Positions 8,656-17,874 of a stretch of DNA of 64,000 nt are shown piece after piece (position 1 is the first letter of the stretch; each line of letters opens with the position of its first letter). Source of the DNA: Telluribacter sp035998675 (GTDB lineage Bacteria > Bacteroidota > Bacteroidia > Cytophagales > Spirosomataceae). The notes under the pieces are model-generated. The model was not told the DNA's origin, ran no database searches, and was given only the letters and a program-made list of their open reading frames with translations. The translations under genes and the position numbers were made by a program. The stretch is taken from NCBI RefSeq assembly GCF_035998675.1, contig NZ_DASYHI010000002.1, positions 62,001 to 126,000 of the forward strand, read 5' to 3'.

Positions 8656-11553
8656 CTAGAATCCGCCCCGGTCGTAGAAGGAACGGCGGCGGGTCAGCTT
8701 AAGATCCTGAAGGATAGATGACTTCGCTTTCAGGGTAAAGCTGTAGTTACTGGCCCGGAACTGGCTACCGGCAAAGGGAGTCCAGTTAAAGCTCATGTCC
8801 CAGCAGTGCAGGTCGCGGTAGAGCGTAAGGGTGGTAATGGAAGGCCGGAAGGCCACAAAGTCAAAGCCCGACTGGGCGCTGATTTTCCAGTTGGGGGTCA
8901 GGCTCAGGTCGCCCGTTATGTTTACCGTCTGCACCAGGGAAGGCTGCTGCAGGCCAATGCGGGACAACCCAAAGTTATAGTTCAGCGTTACGTTCCAGGG
9001 TATGTTAAAATCAACGTACAGGTCAGGATTACGGTCTATGAACTCCAGCTGCTCTTCGGTAGCCAGGGTAGTACCACTGGTGTTGGGCTGGGGCTGAGGG
9101 TTTTCGTTCCTCTTCTTTGGGGAGAAACTGGTACCCAGGGCCAGGTTCAGGTTCTGAAGCCGGGCCAGGCCCTGTCCCCTGGTAATGGCAAACTCATTGA
9201 TCTTGATCCCGGTATTACTTATAAAGGAGCCACGCGTATCGGGTATGTAGGCGTAGGGGTCAAAGTTCATGTTGAAGTTCAGGTTCAGATTCTGTCCGAT
9301 CCGGGCGTTGGCATTCACGTTGATGTTTGACAGGTTAAGCGAGTCAGCCAGTAGGTTATAGGCCCCCCCGACGCTAAGGTTGTCCAGCAAGGACACTTTT
9401 TCAAACTGGGTAGCCGCGGTATCGCTCTTGGATCGTAGCTTCATTTCAAAGGAGTTGTTGAGGCTGTATGAAACCACACCCGACGCGCGCGACCCCCCTC
9501 CGCCAATACCCCCAAAACCGCTGTTCAATCCGCGAAAGCGCGATAACAGACGGGTGTCGCCAATGTCATTGATGGCTACGCGCTGGTAAAAACCACTGTT
9601 GGTAGAGAAATCAGGCGTGTAGTTAAATGATACCGACGGAATAACCGTATGCCGGATGGCTTCCAGCCGGCGCCCCCCCACAAAGAAAGTACCGTAGAAA
9701 CGGGTATTCATACCCGCCCCGAAACCATAGGTGTATTCCGTCGAAATGGCATTGACGGTATCAATCCGGATGCGGTTGCCACCCAGGTACTCGTAGTTGT
9801 ACTTCTTGGTAAATACTTCTCCCTGCAGCGAAATATTAGGTGTAAGGTTAATAAAACGCAGTAGCTTGAAGTTAGGCAGCGAAATAGGCAGCGAGTACCG
9901 GCCTACAAACTGCGCGTCGCGCAACATAGTGGGCAGGTTGGCAAATTCAAACGGTATTACAATTTCACTGCTCCTGATTCGCGCCGTATCCACCGGATTG
10001 GCAATAATAAAACCAAGCCTCGAGAAAGAGGTATCAATGGGCGTAAGGGTATTGGAGACGGTGTAGTTTCCCAGGAACTCCATACCCAGGCGGAAGCTTT
10101 CGTACCAGCGTCCGGTACCGCCGTTGAGGGCGAAGGGCGCTATCTGGTTTACCCCGAAGTTGAAGTCCGACGACACGGCGGTTTTGCCTCCCTCCCGAAT
10201 ACCGGTTCGCTCATCAACCCGTCCGAAGTTTTGATTGACGCGCACGCTGGCTCCGGCGCGGGCGTACTGCCCAAACGACCGGTTGTACTGGACCGACGAG
10301 GTAGCAATGTTGGAGATGTACCGCTGGGTCTCAATGGCATTGAACTGGTTAAAGCTGTTGCTGGTAATGTTCACGTTAGCCGAAAAGGTAGAGTTGCCCC
10401 GGGGTACCGGCGCGTGCGACCACAGGAGGCTGAAATCATTACGGCCGGGTACTCTCAGGATGCGGTCGATCTCGTCGCCGGAGCGGTTGCGGTTAAACCG
10501 GAACGCAAAGTTACCGTTGTAGCGGTACCGCTTTATGTAGTTGGAGGCTACCCCCGCTCCCCAGCTACCCGTGGAGTAAATTTGTCCGGTAATGGCCGCA
10601 TTGATGTACTTACTGATGGCGAAGTAGTAGCCACCGTCGCGCAGAAAAAAGCCCCGGCCGTTGGGCTCTTCCCCGTACTGCGGAAACAGGATACCCGACG
10701 TACCTATTTCTTTCTTTTTGGGAAAAGGGAAAAAGCCAAAGGGCAGACCAATCGGTAGCGGTACATCGGCTATGACCAGGTTAAACGGCCCCGACACAAC
10801 CTGCTTGTTTTCAATCACTTTCAGTTTGGGCGCATTGATATGAAAATGCGGGTGGGTGAGGGTACAGGTGGTATAAATTGACCCCCGGATATAGAGGTTG
10901 CCCTCGTTGTCCCTTTTAACCCGGTCGCCCCGGATATTACCCTCGCCCTGCTGGGTAACTACCCCGCGGCTAATTCCCTTCTTGCTCTTGAAGTTGTAGC
11001 GTAGTTCGCGGCTATTGAAGGTTTCGGGACCATCCTGAAAAACCGGCTCTCCAATTTCTTTTTTAGCGGTGGAGTCGTAGGTACCCCGGGCAAAAACTTC
11101 GTTGGTAATCCAGTTAAGTCTTATGTAACTTGCTTGCAATTTAATGGTACCATATGTAACTTGGGCCTCACCGTACAGGTGTACCTCTTTTCCTTCCACA
11201 TCCATGATGGTGGAGTCCTGAGCGGAATATTCTACCACCGACTGCAAGTCGCTCTCAGAAGCCAGGGTGTCGGCCTGGGTAGAATCGGCGGTGATGGCAA
11301 CGCCCGATTGGTTGCGGCTGGTATCCGGTAGAAGCGTGTCGGAACGGGGTACATCCGTCCGGGGTACAACCAGTCTGTCCGTCGGGCTAATGACCGGACG
11401 GTTTACGGGAGGCTGACGAGAATTGCCAGGCGGACGGGAACGCTGCTGGGCACTTACCTGCCCGGACAACAAAGCCATCAGCAGGCTCAGCCATAAAATA
11501 ATTACAGATTTTTTCAGTTGTACAATTAGATTATTTTTGCAATAAGAAGCCAA
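8656..11553 (-). CDS. lptD: LptD-like LPS assembly outer-membrane protein
   Basis: Large outer-membrane beta-barrel of the Bacteroidota LptD type, which inserts lipopolysaccharide into the outer leaflet. A signal peptide (KKSVIILWLSLLMALL, ending VSAQ) is followed by a proline-rich linker, an OstA/LptA-like domain (GEAQVTYG, ARGTYDS, RGDRVKR), then a long barrel with alternating aromatic strands to the end (about 900 residues). No ATG precedes the signal peptide: the frame is open to a TTG at 11595, and a TTG at 11553 gives a more usual n-region. With 11595 the start would be 5 bp from the divergent amidase ATG. Upstream neighbours encode amidase and MCE proteins, an envelope context. Confidence 0.85.
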   Translation of the reverse strand: MASYCKNNLIVQLKKSVIILWLSLLMALLSGQVSAQQRSRPPGNSRQPPVNRPVISPTDRLVVPRTDVPRSDTLLPDTSRNQSGVAITADSTQADTLASESDLQSVVEYSAQDSTIMDVEGKEVHLYGEAQVTYGTIKLQASYIRLNWITNEVFARGTYDSTAKKEIGEPVFQDGPETFNSRELRYNFKSKKGISRGVVTQQGEGNIRGDRVKRDNEGNLYIRGSIYTTCTLTHPHFHINAPKLKVIENKQVVSGPFNLVIADVPLPIGLPFGFFPFPKKKEIGTSGILFPQYGEEPNGRGFFLRDGGYYFAISKYINAAITGQIYSTGSWGAGVASNYIKRYRYNGNFAFRFNRNRSGDEIDRILRVPGRNDFSLLWSHAPVPRGNSTFSANVNITSNSFNQFNAIETQRYISNIATSSVQYNRSFGQYARAGASVRVNQNFGRVDERTGIREGGKTAVSSDFNFGVNQIAPFALNGGTGRWYESFRLGMEFLGNYTVSNTLTPIDTSFSRLGFIIANPVDTARIRSSEIVIPFEFANLPTMLRDAQFVGRYSLPISLPNFKLLRFINLTPNISLQGEVFTKKYNYEYLGGNRIRIDTVNAISTEYTYGFGAGMNTRFYGTFFVGGRRLEAIRHTVIPSVSFNYTPDFSTNSGFYQRVAINDIGDTRLLSRFRGLNSGFGGIGGGGSRASGVVSYSLNNSFEMKLRSKSDTAATQFEKVSLLDNLSVGGAYNLLADSLNLSNINVNANARIGQNLNLNFNMNFDPYAYIPDTRGSFISNTGIKINEFAITRGQGLARLQNLNLALGTSFSPKKRNENPQPQPNTSGTTLATEEQLEFIDRNPDLYVDFNIPWNVTLNYNFGLSRIGLQQPSLVQTVNITGDLSLTPNWKISAQSGFDFVAFRPSITTLTLYRDLHCWDMSFNWTPFAGSQFRASNYSFTLKAKSSILQDLKLTRRRSFYDRGGF

Positions 11554-11600
11554 AATTAGCAGACAATTCTCTATCAAGTAACGCACCAACCCCAAAATTA

Positions 11601-12401
11601 ATGTTAAAAGTTCTTAAAATCGTAGGCGCAGCAGGTTGTTTGATGATGAGTGTAGCCTTTGCTTTTCAAAAAGAACCCGAACAAGAAAACGACCCGCGGA
11701 AAATTGATGTAGTTGTAATAGACGCCGGCCACGGTGGTCATGACATTGGTACCCGCGGCCGCGTAGCCCGCGAGTCGCGAACTACCCTGAAAATAGCCCT
11801 GGCTCTGGGGCGCAAAATCAAGGCGGAAATGCCGGAAGTAAAAGTACTTTATACCCGTACCTCCGATGTTTTCGTGGACCTGGCCGACCGCTCGGCCTAC
11901 GCCAATAAGAACCGGGCCGACTTGTTTGTTTCCATTCACTGCAACTATGCGCCCGGCTCGAGCCGGGTTAAGGGTACCGAAACCTACGTAATGGGCTTAC
12001 ACAAGTCGGAAGGAAACCTGGCGGTAGCCAAGCGTGAGAACTCTGTAATCCTACAGGAAGCCGACTACCAGCAAAAATACAAGGGCTTCAACCCCGACTC
12101 ACCGCTGGCCCACATCATGCTGGCCAACTACCAGAGCGCCTTCCTGACCAGCAGCCTGCGCTTTGCCGACCACGTTGAACACCAGTTTCAGACCATTACC
12201 CAGCGGGCCAGCCGGGGCGTTAAGCAGGCGGGTTTTCTGGTACTGTGGCGTACTACCATGCCCAGCGCCCTGGTAGAAACCGGATTTCTCAGCAACCCTA
12301 CCGAAGAGGCTTACCTCAATTCGGAGCGGGGACAGGACCAGGTAGCCGAGTCGCTGTTCAGTGCTTTTAAGCAATACAAAAGTGAGATGGAACGATATTA
12401 G
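11601..12401 (+). CDS. N-acetylmuramoyl-L-alanine amidase
   Basis: Periplasmic zinc amidase of the Amidase_3 family (AmiABC type) that cuts the lactyl bond between MurNAc and the stem peptide. The 266-residue protein has a signal peptide (residues 1-22, ending AFAF) and a single catalytic domain from about residue 34: VVVIDAGHGGHD carries the first zinc histidine, ESRTTLKIA the glutamate region, SIHCN the second histidine and ALVETGF the catalytic glutamate. It starts divergently from lptD and is followed after 50 bp by an MCE-domain gene, with which it probably forms an operon. No separate peptidoglycan-binding domain is present. Confidence 0.92.
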   Translation: MLKVLKIVGAAGCLMMSVAFAFQKEPEQENDPRKIDVVVIDAGHGGHDIGTRGRVARESRTTLKIALALGRKIKAEMPEVKVLYTRTSDVFVDLADRSAYANKNRADLFVSIHCNYAPGSSRVKGTETYVMGLHKSEGNLAVAKRENSVILQEADYQQKYKGFNPDSPLAHIMLANYQSAFLTSSLRFADHVEHQFQTITQRASRGVKQAGFLVLWRTTMPSALVETGFLSNPTEEAYLNSERGQDQVAESLFSAFKQYKSEMERY

Positions 12402-12451
12402 TCGTATTTTCGTAGCGAAAATAGCATTCGTTCTGTTATCTCTATCTGTCC

Positions 12452-13438
12452 ATGAAATTATCAAAGGAAGCAAAAGTCGGATTACTGGCTGTCGTCGCAA
12501 TGACGATGCTGTACTTCGGCTTCAATTTTTTAAAAGGTTCCAATCTTTTTTCCCGCTCCAATAAGTACCTCGTTGTTTACGATAATATTGACGGTCTAAC
12601 GGTCTCTAATCCGGTTGTGCTCAACGGCCTCTCCGTGGGCCGGGTGCACGCAATCGAAATTTTACAGGACCGGGGCAACCAGCTGCTGGTTACGCTGGAC
12701 ATCCGGAAAGATATTCAGGTACGCCGGGGTAGTATGGCCGTTCTGGACGACGGCGGACTGCTGGGAGGCAAAGTTATACAGCTACAGGTAAGCCCTTCCG
12801 GGCCGGTACTGGCATCCAACGATACCCTTATTGCCAGAAAAGAAGCGGGAATCTCGGCGGTTTTACAGGAAAAAGCGTTACCCGTGCTTGAGCAGGCCGA
12901 TTCGCTGATGGTTCACCTGAACGCGGTAGCTCTGGGCTTTAAAGATACCGGAGCTATACTGAACCAGGTACTGCGCAACTACGACCAGACCGGGCAGGTA
13001 CTGCGGGGTACTTTACAGGAAAACCGCGCCAACATAGCGGCCCTGACCGCCAACCTCAATCAACTGACGGCCTCCCTGGCCGAAACCGAAAAGCAGTTGA
13101 AACCTTTACTGGCCAAAACCAACACCTTCGCTGATTCGCTCAACGCCCTGCGCCTGGGCGAAACCCTGACCGCCACCCGCCAGACTATTACCGAAATGAA
13201 GGGCCTGCTGACGGATATCAAGGGCGGAGATGGTACGTTGGGCAAGCTGGCTACGGATCAGGCTTTGTACAATAATATTAATTATACGCTCATCAGTATG
13301 AATAAGCTGATGACCAACCTGCGCGAAAACCCCAAACGCTACCTTCATTTCTCGGTATTTGGAAAGAAAGATAAAGGTACTGCCGAAGCTGCCATAGATA
13401 CAACCGTACAGATTAAGTCGCTCGATCCGCAGCAGTAA
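12452..13438 (+). CDS. MlaD-family MCE domain protein
   Basis: Membrane-anchored substrate-binding component of an Mce/Mla-type lipid transport system, 328 residues. One N-terminal transmembrane helix (about residues 9-25, VGLLAVVAMTMLYFGFNFL) is followed by one MCE domain (about 38-115, with VVYDNIDGLTVSNPVVLNGL and GGLLGGKVIQL) and then a long helical, coiled-coil-like tail rich in Leu, Asn and Gln. It should reside in the inner membrane facing the periplasm. It follows the amidase gene by 50 bp; the permease and ATPase partners are not adjacent. Confidence 0.88.
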   Translation: MKLSKEAKVGLLAVVAMTMLYFGFNFLKGSNLFSRSNKYLVVYDNIDGLTVSNPVVLNGLSVGRVHAIEILQDRGNQLLVTLDIRKDIQVRRGSMAVLDDGGLLGGKVIQLQVSPSGPVLASNDTLIARKEAGISAVLQEKALPVLEQADSLMVHLNAVALGFKDTGAILNQVLRNYDQTGQVLRGTLQENRANIAALTANLNQLTASLAETEKQLKPLLAKTNTFADSLNALRLGETLTATRQTITEMKGLLTDIKGGDGTLGKLATDQALYNNINYTLISMNKLMTNLRENPKRYLHFSVFGKKDKGTAEAAIDTTVQIKSLDPQQ

Positions 13439-13489
13439 ATACAGAGGAGCGCGCGTTGCGCTTTTAGAAAAATACGATATTGACCTGGA

Positions 13490-13527
13490 GAAGACGTTTG
13501 GTGGGAACCGAACGTCTTCTTATTTTT
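13490..13527 (+). terminator. Terminator of the amidase-MCE operon
   Basis: Nine-bp stem (13490-13498 with 13511-13519) with a 12-nt loop and a downstream TTATTTTT. Confidence 0.75.
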
Positions 13528-13629
13528 AGAACAATGGTACTGCATATCGTTTTATAGTATAACTACTGTATAGTACCTTATGCGAGCCGTAGCTCAGTAT
13601 TGTATTCCAATTACACTTCATTAAGTCCA

Positions 13630-15243
13630 ATGACCAATCAGCAGATAATTCAGCAACTACTTGAAGAATTAAACCAGCGCTACGAAACCGTAAAGCTGGG
13701 AGGAGGACCCAAAAAGATAGAAGCCCAGCACAAAAAAGGAAAACTCACCGCCCGCGAACGGATTGACTATCTCCTCGACTCCGGCGCGGGCTTTGTGGAA
13801 GTAGGAGCTTTTGTGGGCGAAGGTATGTACGAAGCCGAAGGCGGCTGCCCGTCGGGTGGGGTAGTGGTAGGTATCGGGTACGTGTCGGGCCGGCAGTGCG
13901 TGGTGGTAGCCAACGACGCCACCGTCAAGGCCGGGGCCTGGTTTCCCATAGCCGCCAAGAAAAACCTGCGGGCGCAGGAGATAGCCATGGAAAACCGCCT
14001 GCCGATTATTTACCTGGTGGACAGCGCGGGGGTGTACCTGCCCATGCAGTCGGAGGTATTTGCGGACAAGGAACATTTCGGGCGCATTTTCCGGAACAAT
14101 GCCCACATGTCGTCCCAGGGTATTGTGCAGATTGCCGCCATCATGGGCAGCTGCGTAGCGGGCGGGGCCTATCTGCCTATCATGTCCGACGAGGCGCTGA
14201 TCGTGGAAGGTACCGGGTCGGTGTTTCTGGCGGGGCCGTATCTGGTGAAGTCGTCCATTGGTGAAGACGTAGACGCCGAAACGCTGGGCGGCGCTACCAT
14301 GCACTGCGAAATATCCGGCGTCACCGACAACAAGTACCCCGACGACCAGAGCTGCCTCGACGCCATTAAAAAACTCATGGACAAAATAGGACATTCCGAC
14401 AAAGCTGGCTTTGATCGCGTGGAGCCGGTAGCGCCCGCGCGACAGCCGGAGGAACTCTACGACCTGCTACCCGCCGACCGCATGAAGCCCTACGACATGC
14501 GTCAGGTACTGGAGTGTATTGTCGACGGAGGCGAGCTGGACGAATACAAGCCCGACTACGGCAAAACCATCCTTTGCGCCTACGCCCGGGTGGATGGCTG
14601 GGCGGTGGGTATTGTGGCCAACCAGCGCAAGGTGGTTAAGTCGGGCAAAGGCGAAATGCAAATGGGCGGCGTGATCTACGCCGACTCGGCTGATAAGGCG
14701 ACCCGTTTTATCATGAATTGTAATCAGAAAAAGATACCGCTGCTGTTCTTCCACGATGTATCGGGCTTTATGGTGGGGAGCCGGGCCGAGCAGGGCGGCA
14801 TCATCAAGGACGGGGCCAAGATGGTGAACGCCGTAGCCAACTCGGTGGTACCTAAGTTGACCTTTATTGTGGGCAACTCCTACGGCGCCGGCAACTACGC
14901 CATGTGCGGCAAAGCCTACGACCCCCGCCTGATTTACGCCTGGCCTACGGCCCAGATGGCCGTGATGAGCGGAGCTTCGGCGGCCAAAACCCTGTTGCAA
15001 ATTGAAACCGCTTCGCTCAAAGCCAAAGGGGAGGTCATTACGCCCGAAGCCGAGCAGGAACTACTGAAAGAAATCACCGACCGTTATAACCGGGAGCTGT
15101 CGCCCTACTACGCCGCTGCCCGCCTCTGGGTAGATGGCATTATTGACCCGCGCGAAACGCGACAAATTATTTCCATGGGAATCGAAGCCGCTAACCACGC
15201 GCCCATCACGCAGCGGTTTAACGTAGGGGCTATCCAGGTGTAG
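13630..15243 (+). CDS. Biotin-dependent acyl-CoA carboxylase, carboxyltransferase (beta) subunit
   Basis: Carboxyltransferase of the propionyl-/methylcrotonyl-CoA carboxylase family; it moves a carboxyl group from carboxybiotin to an acyl-CoA. From the ATG at 13630 the protein has 537 residues. The N-terminal half has KLTARERIDYLLD and the acyl-CoA oxyanion region CVAGGAYLP; the C-terminal half has DVSGFMVGSRAEQGG and the GNSYGAGNYAMCG oxyanion loop. CVAGGAYLP and the QSEVFADKEHFGR stretch favour methylcrotonyl-CoA carboxylase (leucine catabolism). The biotin carboxylase/BCCP partner is not in the window. A TTG at 13600 is an unlikely start. Two palindromes follow the stop codon. Confidence 0.9.
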   Translation: MTNQQIIQQLLEELNQRYETVKLGGGPKKIEAQHKKGKLTARERIDYLLDSGAGFVEVGAFVGEGMYEAEGGCPSGGVVVGIGYVSGRQCVVVANDATVKAGAWFPIAAKKNLRAQEIAMENRLPIIYLVDSAGVYLPMQSEVFADKEHFGRIFRNNAHMSSQGIVQIAAIMGSCVAGGAYLPIMSDEALIVEGTGSVFLAGPYLVKSSIGEDVDAETLGGATMHCEISGVTDNKYPDDQSCLDAIKKLMDKIGHSDKAGFDRVEPVAPARQPEELYDLLPADRMKPYDMRQVLECIVDGGELDEYKPDYGKTILCAYARVDGWAVGIVANQRKVVKSGKGEMQMGGVIYADSADKATRFIMNCNQKKIPLLFFHDVSGFMVGSRAEQGGIIKDGAKMVNAVANSVVPKLTFIVGNSYGAGNYAMCGKAYDPRLIYAWPTAQMAVMSGASAAKTLLQIETASLKAKGEVITPEAEQELLKEITDRYNRELSPYYAAARLWVDGIIDPRETRQIISMGIEAANHAPITQRFNVGAIQV

Positions 15244-15247
15244 ATAC

Positions 15248-15276
15248 CTATGGCACTGTTTTGAACAGTGCCATAG
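15248..15276. repeat. REP-like palindrome, type A
   Basis: Perfect 13-bp inverted repeat beginning CTATGGCACTGTT with a TTG loop. It is 5 bp after the carboxylase stop. The same palindrome type, with one central mismatch pair, flanks the RAYT transposase at 30200-30228. Confidence 0.8.
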
Positions 15277-15285
15277 ATCTGCTTT

Positions 15286-15318
15286 ACCCGTGCCACGGTT
15301 TTGAACCGTGGCACGGGT
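15286..15318. repeat. REP-like palindrome, type B
   Basis: Perfect 15-bp inverted repeat beginning ACCCGTGCCACGGTT with a TTG loop, 9 bp from palindrome A. All 33 bases are identical to the palindrome upstream of the RAYT gene at 30884-30916. Together A and B look like a stand-alone, transposase-less pair. Confidence 0.85.
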
Positions 15319-15403
15319 CCGTTTTAAACTTGCAGTAGCCTTGCTGCCATTTTCATCTTTTTTAAACTAACAACTACCTGCTAACTATTAATACCTAAAT
15401 ACC

Positions 15404-16282
15404 ATGTCCGAAAAAATCGCCTTCATGGGCCTGGGAAGCCTGGGTACCCCCATTGCCGCCAACCTCATCCAGGATGGTCACGAACTCACCGCCTGGAACC
15501 GTACCAAGGGAAAAGCGCAGTCACTGCTGGATGCCGGAGCCAGAGAAGCCGGTAGTCCCGAAGAAGCCGTGAGTCCCGGCGGGGTAGTCGTATCGGTACT
15601 CGCTGATGATGCCGCCGTGGAGCAGACCATGAGTAAAGAGGTACTGAAAAAGCTGGGTAAAGGTAGCCTGCATATCTCCATGAGTACCATTGCCCCCGCT
15701 ACGGCCCGTCGGCTTGCCGAGCAGCACGCGCAGTACGGGGTAGCCTACATAGCGGCCCCCATCTTTGCCCGTCCTGATGCGGTCTCGGCCCGGATGGGCG
15801 CGCTGTGCTTATCGGGTGAAGCGGCGGCGAAGGAGCGGGCCCGGGCCGTGGTAGGGCCGCTGGTAAAAGGCGTGTTTGATTTTGGCGAAGAAGTAGGTGC
15901 GGCCAACGTGGTGAAGCTGGCCGGTAACTTCATGATAGCCGCCAGCATGGAGCTAATGGCGGAGGCCTTTACGATGGCCGAAAAAGAAGGAGTAGCCCGG
16001 CAGGCTGTTTACGAGATGTTCACGCAGACGCTCTTTGCCTCGCCCATCTTCCAGAACTACGGGCGCATGATTGCGCAAAATACCTACGAACCCGTGGGCT
16101 TCAAGCTCCCCCTGGGCCTGAAAGACATTAACCTGGTGTTGCAAACGGCCGCGGAGGTACAGGCACCCATGCCCCTGGCCAGCCTGCTCCGCGACCGCCT
16201 CATCTCGGCCCAGGCCAAAGGCCGTGTCCACCTCGACTGGACCGCTCTTGCACAGGGTGCCTCGGACGACGCGGGGCTGTAA
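15404..16282 (+). CDS. NAD(P)-dependent 3-hydroxyacid dehydrogenase family protein
   Basis: Member of the 3-hydroxyisobutyrate / GLYR1 dehydrogenase family, 292 residues. The Rossmann fold opens with AFMGLGSLGTPIAANL, followed by WNRTKGKAQ, where the residues after the second strand favour NADP(H). The C-terminal helical domain carries the catalytic lysine in NVVKLAGNFM. Such enzymes reduce small aldehydes such as succinic semialdehyde or glyoxylate, or oxidise hydroxyacids; the substrate cannot be named from sequence. It starts at an ATG and is followed by a hairpin. It stands alone between the palindrome pair and a secreted beta-barrel gene. Confidence 0.87.
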   Translation: MSEKIAFMGLGSLGTPIAANLIQDGHELTAWNRTKGKAQSLLDAGAREAGSPEEAVSPGGVVVSVLADDAAVEQTMSKEVLKKLGKGSLHISMSTIAPATARRLAEQHAQYGVAYIAAPIFARPDAVSARMGALCLSGEAAAKERARAVVGPLVKGVFDFGEEVGAANVVKLAGNFMIAASMELMAEAFTMAEKEGVARQAVYEMFTQTLFASPIFQNYGRMIAQNTYEPVGFKLPLGLKDINLVLQTAAEVQAPMPLASLLRDRLISAQAKGRVHLDWTALAQGASDDAGL

Positions 16283-16290
16283 CCAGTATT

Positions 16291-16326
16291 CGGGCTTCTG
16301 ACACTTAATTATGTGTCGGAAGCCCG
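16291..16326 (+). terminator. Hairpin after the dehydrogenase gene
   Basis: Fourteen-bp stem (16291-16304 with 16313-16326) with one G-T wobble and an 8-nt AT-rich loop. No T run follows. Confidence 0.55.
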
Positions 16327-16387
16327 GATGTAGTAGACCGAAAATATTTTAGGTACCGTATGATAAATTTTACGAAAATAAATTGTC

Positions 16388-16431
16388 AAAAATGATTCAA
16401 AAATGATTCAAAAATGATTCAAAAATGATTA
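16388..16431. repeat. Four tandem copies of an 11-bp AT-rich unit
   Basis: The unit AAAAATGATTC is repeated four times without gaps (the last ends in A). An inverted near-copy (AATCGTTTTTGAAT) lies at 16465-16478. The rest of the 340-bp gap from 16283 to 16622 holds the hairpin at 16291-16326 and otherwise nothing I recognise. The 11-bp period is close to one helical turn, so the array could bend DNA or bind a protein upstream of the gene at 16623. Confidence 0.8.
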
Positions 16432-16622
16432 CTTGCCCTCGAAGTTTTCGTAGAGTCAAATTTTAATCGTTTTTGAATGATGCCTCTACGTCTTACGCGT
16501 ACCTTCCAGTACAGTACAGCCTCCAGACGCAGCTGGTGGGCCAATTTTGAGAGAATAGCATACATTTCGTCATACTACAGTACTTTCAACTAAATACATA
16601 GATTACCAACGAAATCTATTTT

Positions 16623-17216
16623 ATGAAAAAGCTATTTCTCGTTATTGCACTTTTACTTAATAGCTATTGGGGTATTTGTCAAATGGGTACCCGCAGTAGT
16701 GTCAAAGCAGGTGTATCCTATGTACTTTTTGGAAGTGGTGATCTGGTAGGGATTAATTACTACAACGAATATAACCACAGCCTTAACCCATATATGACCA
16801 TTGCTCCATCCCTGCACGTGGGGTACGGCATCAGAGATGAGGGATATGCACGATTCACGAAGGCTTCTATCTCTCTTGATCCTAATTTTTTTGTATCACC
16901 CATGCGGTTTGATCGGAGCAAGATCCGTCTGGGTATTGGGCCTTCACTACGCTATACATCCAGTTCATTGCCTTCTTCCTATGGGTATTCTCTAGTTGGC
17001 CCACTTCCAGATGATCCCACTGAACAGGCCACTTATGCCTTTAATTTGAATTATATGCGTCCCATGAGCTATTGGGCAGTGGGATATACTGTAGCACTTG
17101 AAGGTGAATTAACTCTTGATCGCGGGTGGAGCACTGGCATAAGGGCTTCTTTCCAAAATTATACCAGTGGCGAAACGGTAGCTAACATAGGCTTGAACGT
17201 GGGATACCGGTTTTAA
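16623..17216 (+). CDS. Secreted outer-membrane beta-barrel-like protein
   Basis: A 197-residue protein that I cannot assign to a named family. It has a signal peptide (residues 1-20, ending GICQ) and then alternating hydrophobic/aromatic strands with glycine turns (VKAGVSYVLFGSGD, LGIGPSLRYTSSS, GLNVGYRF at the end), the pattern of a small eight-strand outer-membrane barrel with a terminal Phe. It is AT-richer than its surroundings. The next gene encodes a protein of similar size and layout, so they may be a functional pair or a loose tandem duplication. Confidence 0.65.
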   Translation: MKKLFLVIALLLNSYWGICQMGTRSSVKAGVSYVLFGSGDLVGINYYNEYNHSLNPYMTIAPSLHVGYGIRDEGYARFTKASISLDPNFFVSPMRFDRSKIRLGIGPSLRYTSSSLPSSYGYSLVGPLPDDPTEQATYAFNLNYMRPMSYWAVGYTVALEGELTLDRGWSTGIRASFQNYTSGETVANIGLNVGYRF

Positions 17217-17293
17217 ACTTGAGTGGGGGTTGACGTGCAGTTTTAAAACATTACTATACAATAACTTTGACAAACTCTCTACCTCTTACAACC

Positions 17294-17866
17294 ATGAAAA
17301 CAACCTTTCTTGTCTTCCTTCTTTTACTAATCGTTTCTACTGCTTTTGCGCAGAATAAGCAATTTGACATAGTCGTAGGCGGTGGCTACTACGCTACGCC
17401 TTCCCGGGTACCTGTTTTTGGTGGTGAGTTTTTTAATGGCGAGTTTGAGTACCACCACAACCGGCGGTGGGCATTCTCGGCCGGACTGCTGACGACCCAG
17501 TACCACTACCGGCTGGATGGTTCACGCTCTTCTACCTTAAGTGGGATACCCATCAACCGTGGTGGAGAGATACAGACTAACTTTATGGCCAAATACAAAG
17601 TGGTAAATCAAAAGGTACTTACTGTGCAGCTTGGCCTGGGTGCTGGCCTGTTTACCATGGGACAGGAAGTAGCGATTGACTACAGCAATGGCTCCTCAAG
17701 CTACCTCTATACCTCCAATACAGATTTAGGCTTTCCCCTTTCTGCCGAAGCCTACACTCCCCTTACCCGCCATATTCTCATCGGTGTCAAAGTAGGCTCG
17801 TTCATCTTCCCGGACTACCCCATTGTCGGGAATAATGTAAGTTTTCAGGTCAGGTACCGGCTGTAA
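17294..17866 (+). CDS. Secreted outer-membrane beta-barrel-like protein
   Basis: A 190-residue protein from the ATG at 17294; a TTG at 17267 is less likely because the signal peptide (KTTFLVFLLLLIVSTAFAQ) follows the ATG directly. The mature part shows beta strands ending in aromatic residues (QFDIVVGGGYYATPS, KVGSFIFPDYPIVG, VSFQVRYRL), consistent with a small outer-membrane barrel. It has no recognisable catalytic motif. It follows a similar-sized barrel-like gene by 77 bp and converges on the sulfatase gene. Confidence 0.65.
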   Translation: MKTTFLVFLLLLIVSTAFAQNKQFDIVVGGGYYATPSRVPVFGGEFFNGEFEYHHNRRWAFSAGLLTTQYHYRLDGSRSSTLSGIPINRGGEIQTNFMAKYKVVNQKVLTVQLGLGAGLFTMGQEVAIDYSNGSSSYLYTSNTDLGFPLSAEAYTPLTRHILIGVKVGSFIFPDYPIVGNNVSFQVRYRL

Positions 17867-17874
17867 GTAGTAGA

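Noticed and set aside
13669..14394. A 241-codon open frame antisense to the acyl-CoA carboxylase gene.
   Set aside because: The sense frame has complete catalytic motifs; the antisense product has no recognisable features.
16388..16431. Possible CRISPR array from the regular 11-bp repeats.
   Set aside because: The units are directly contiguous with no spacers, and no cas genes are nearby.
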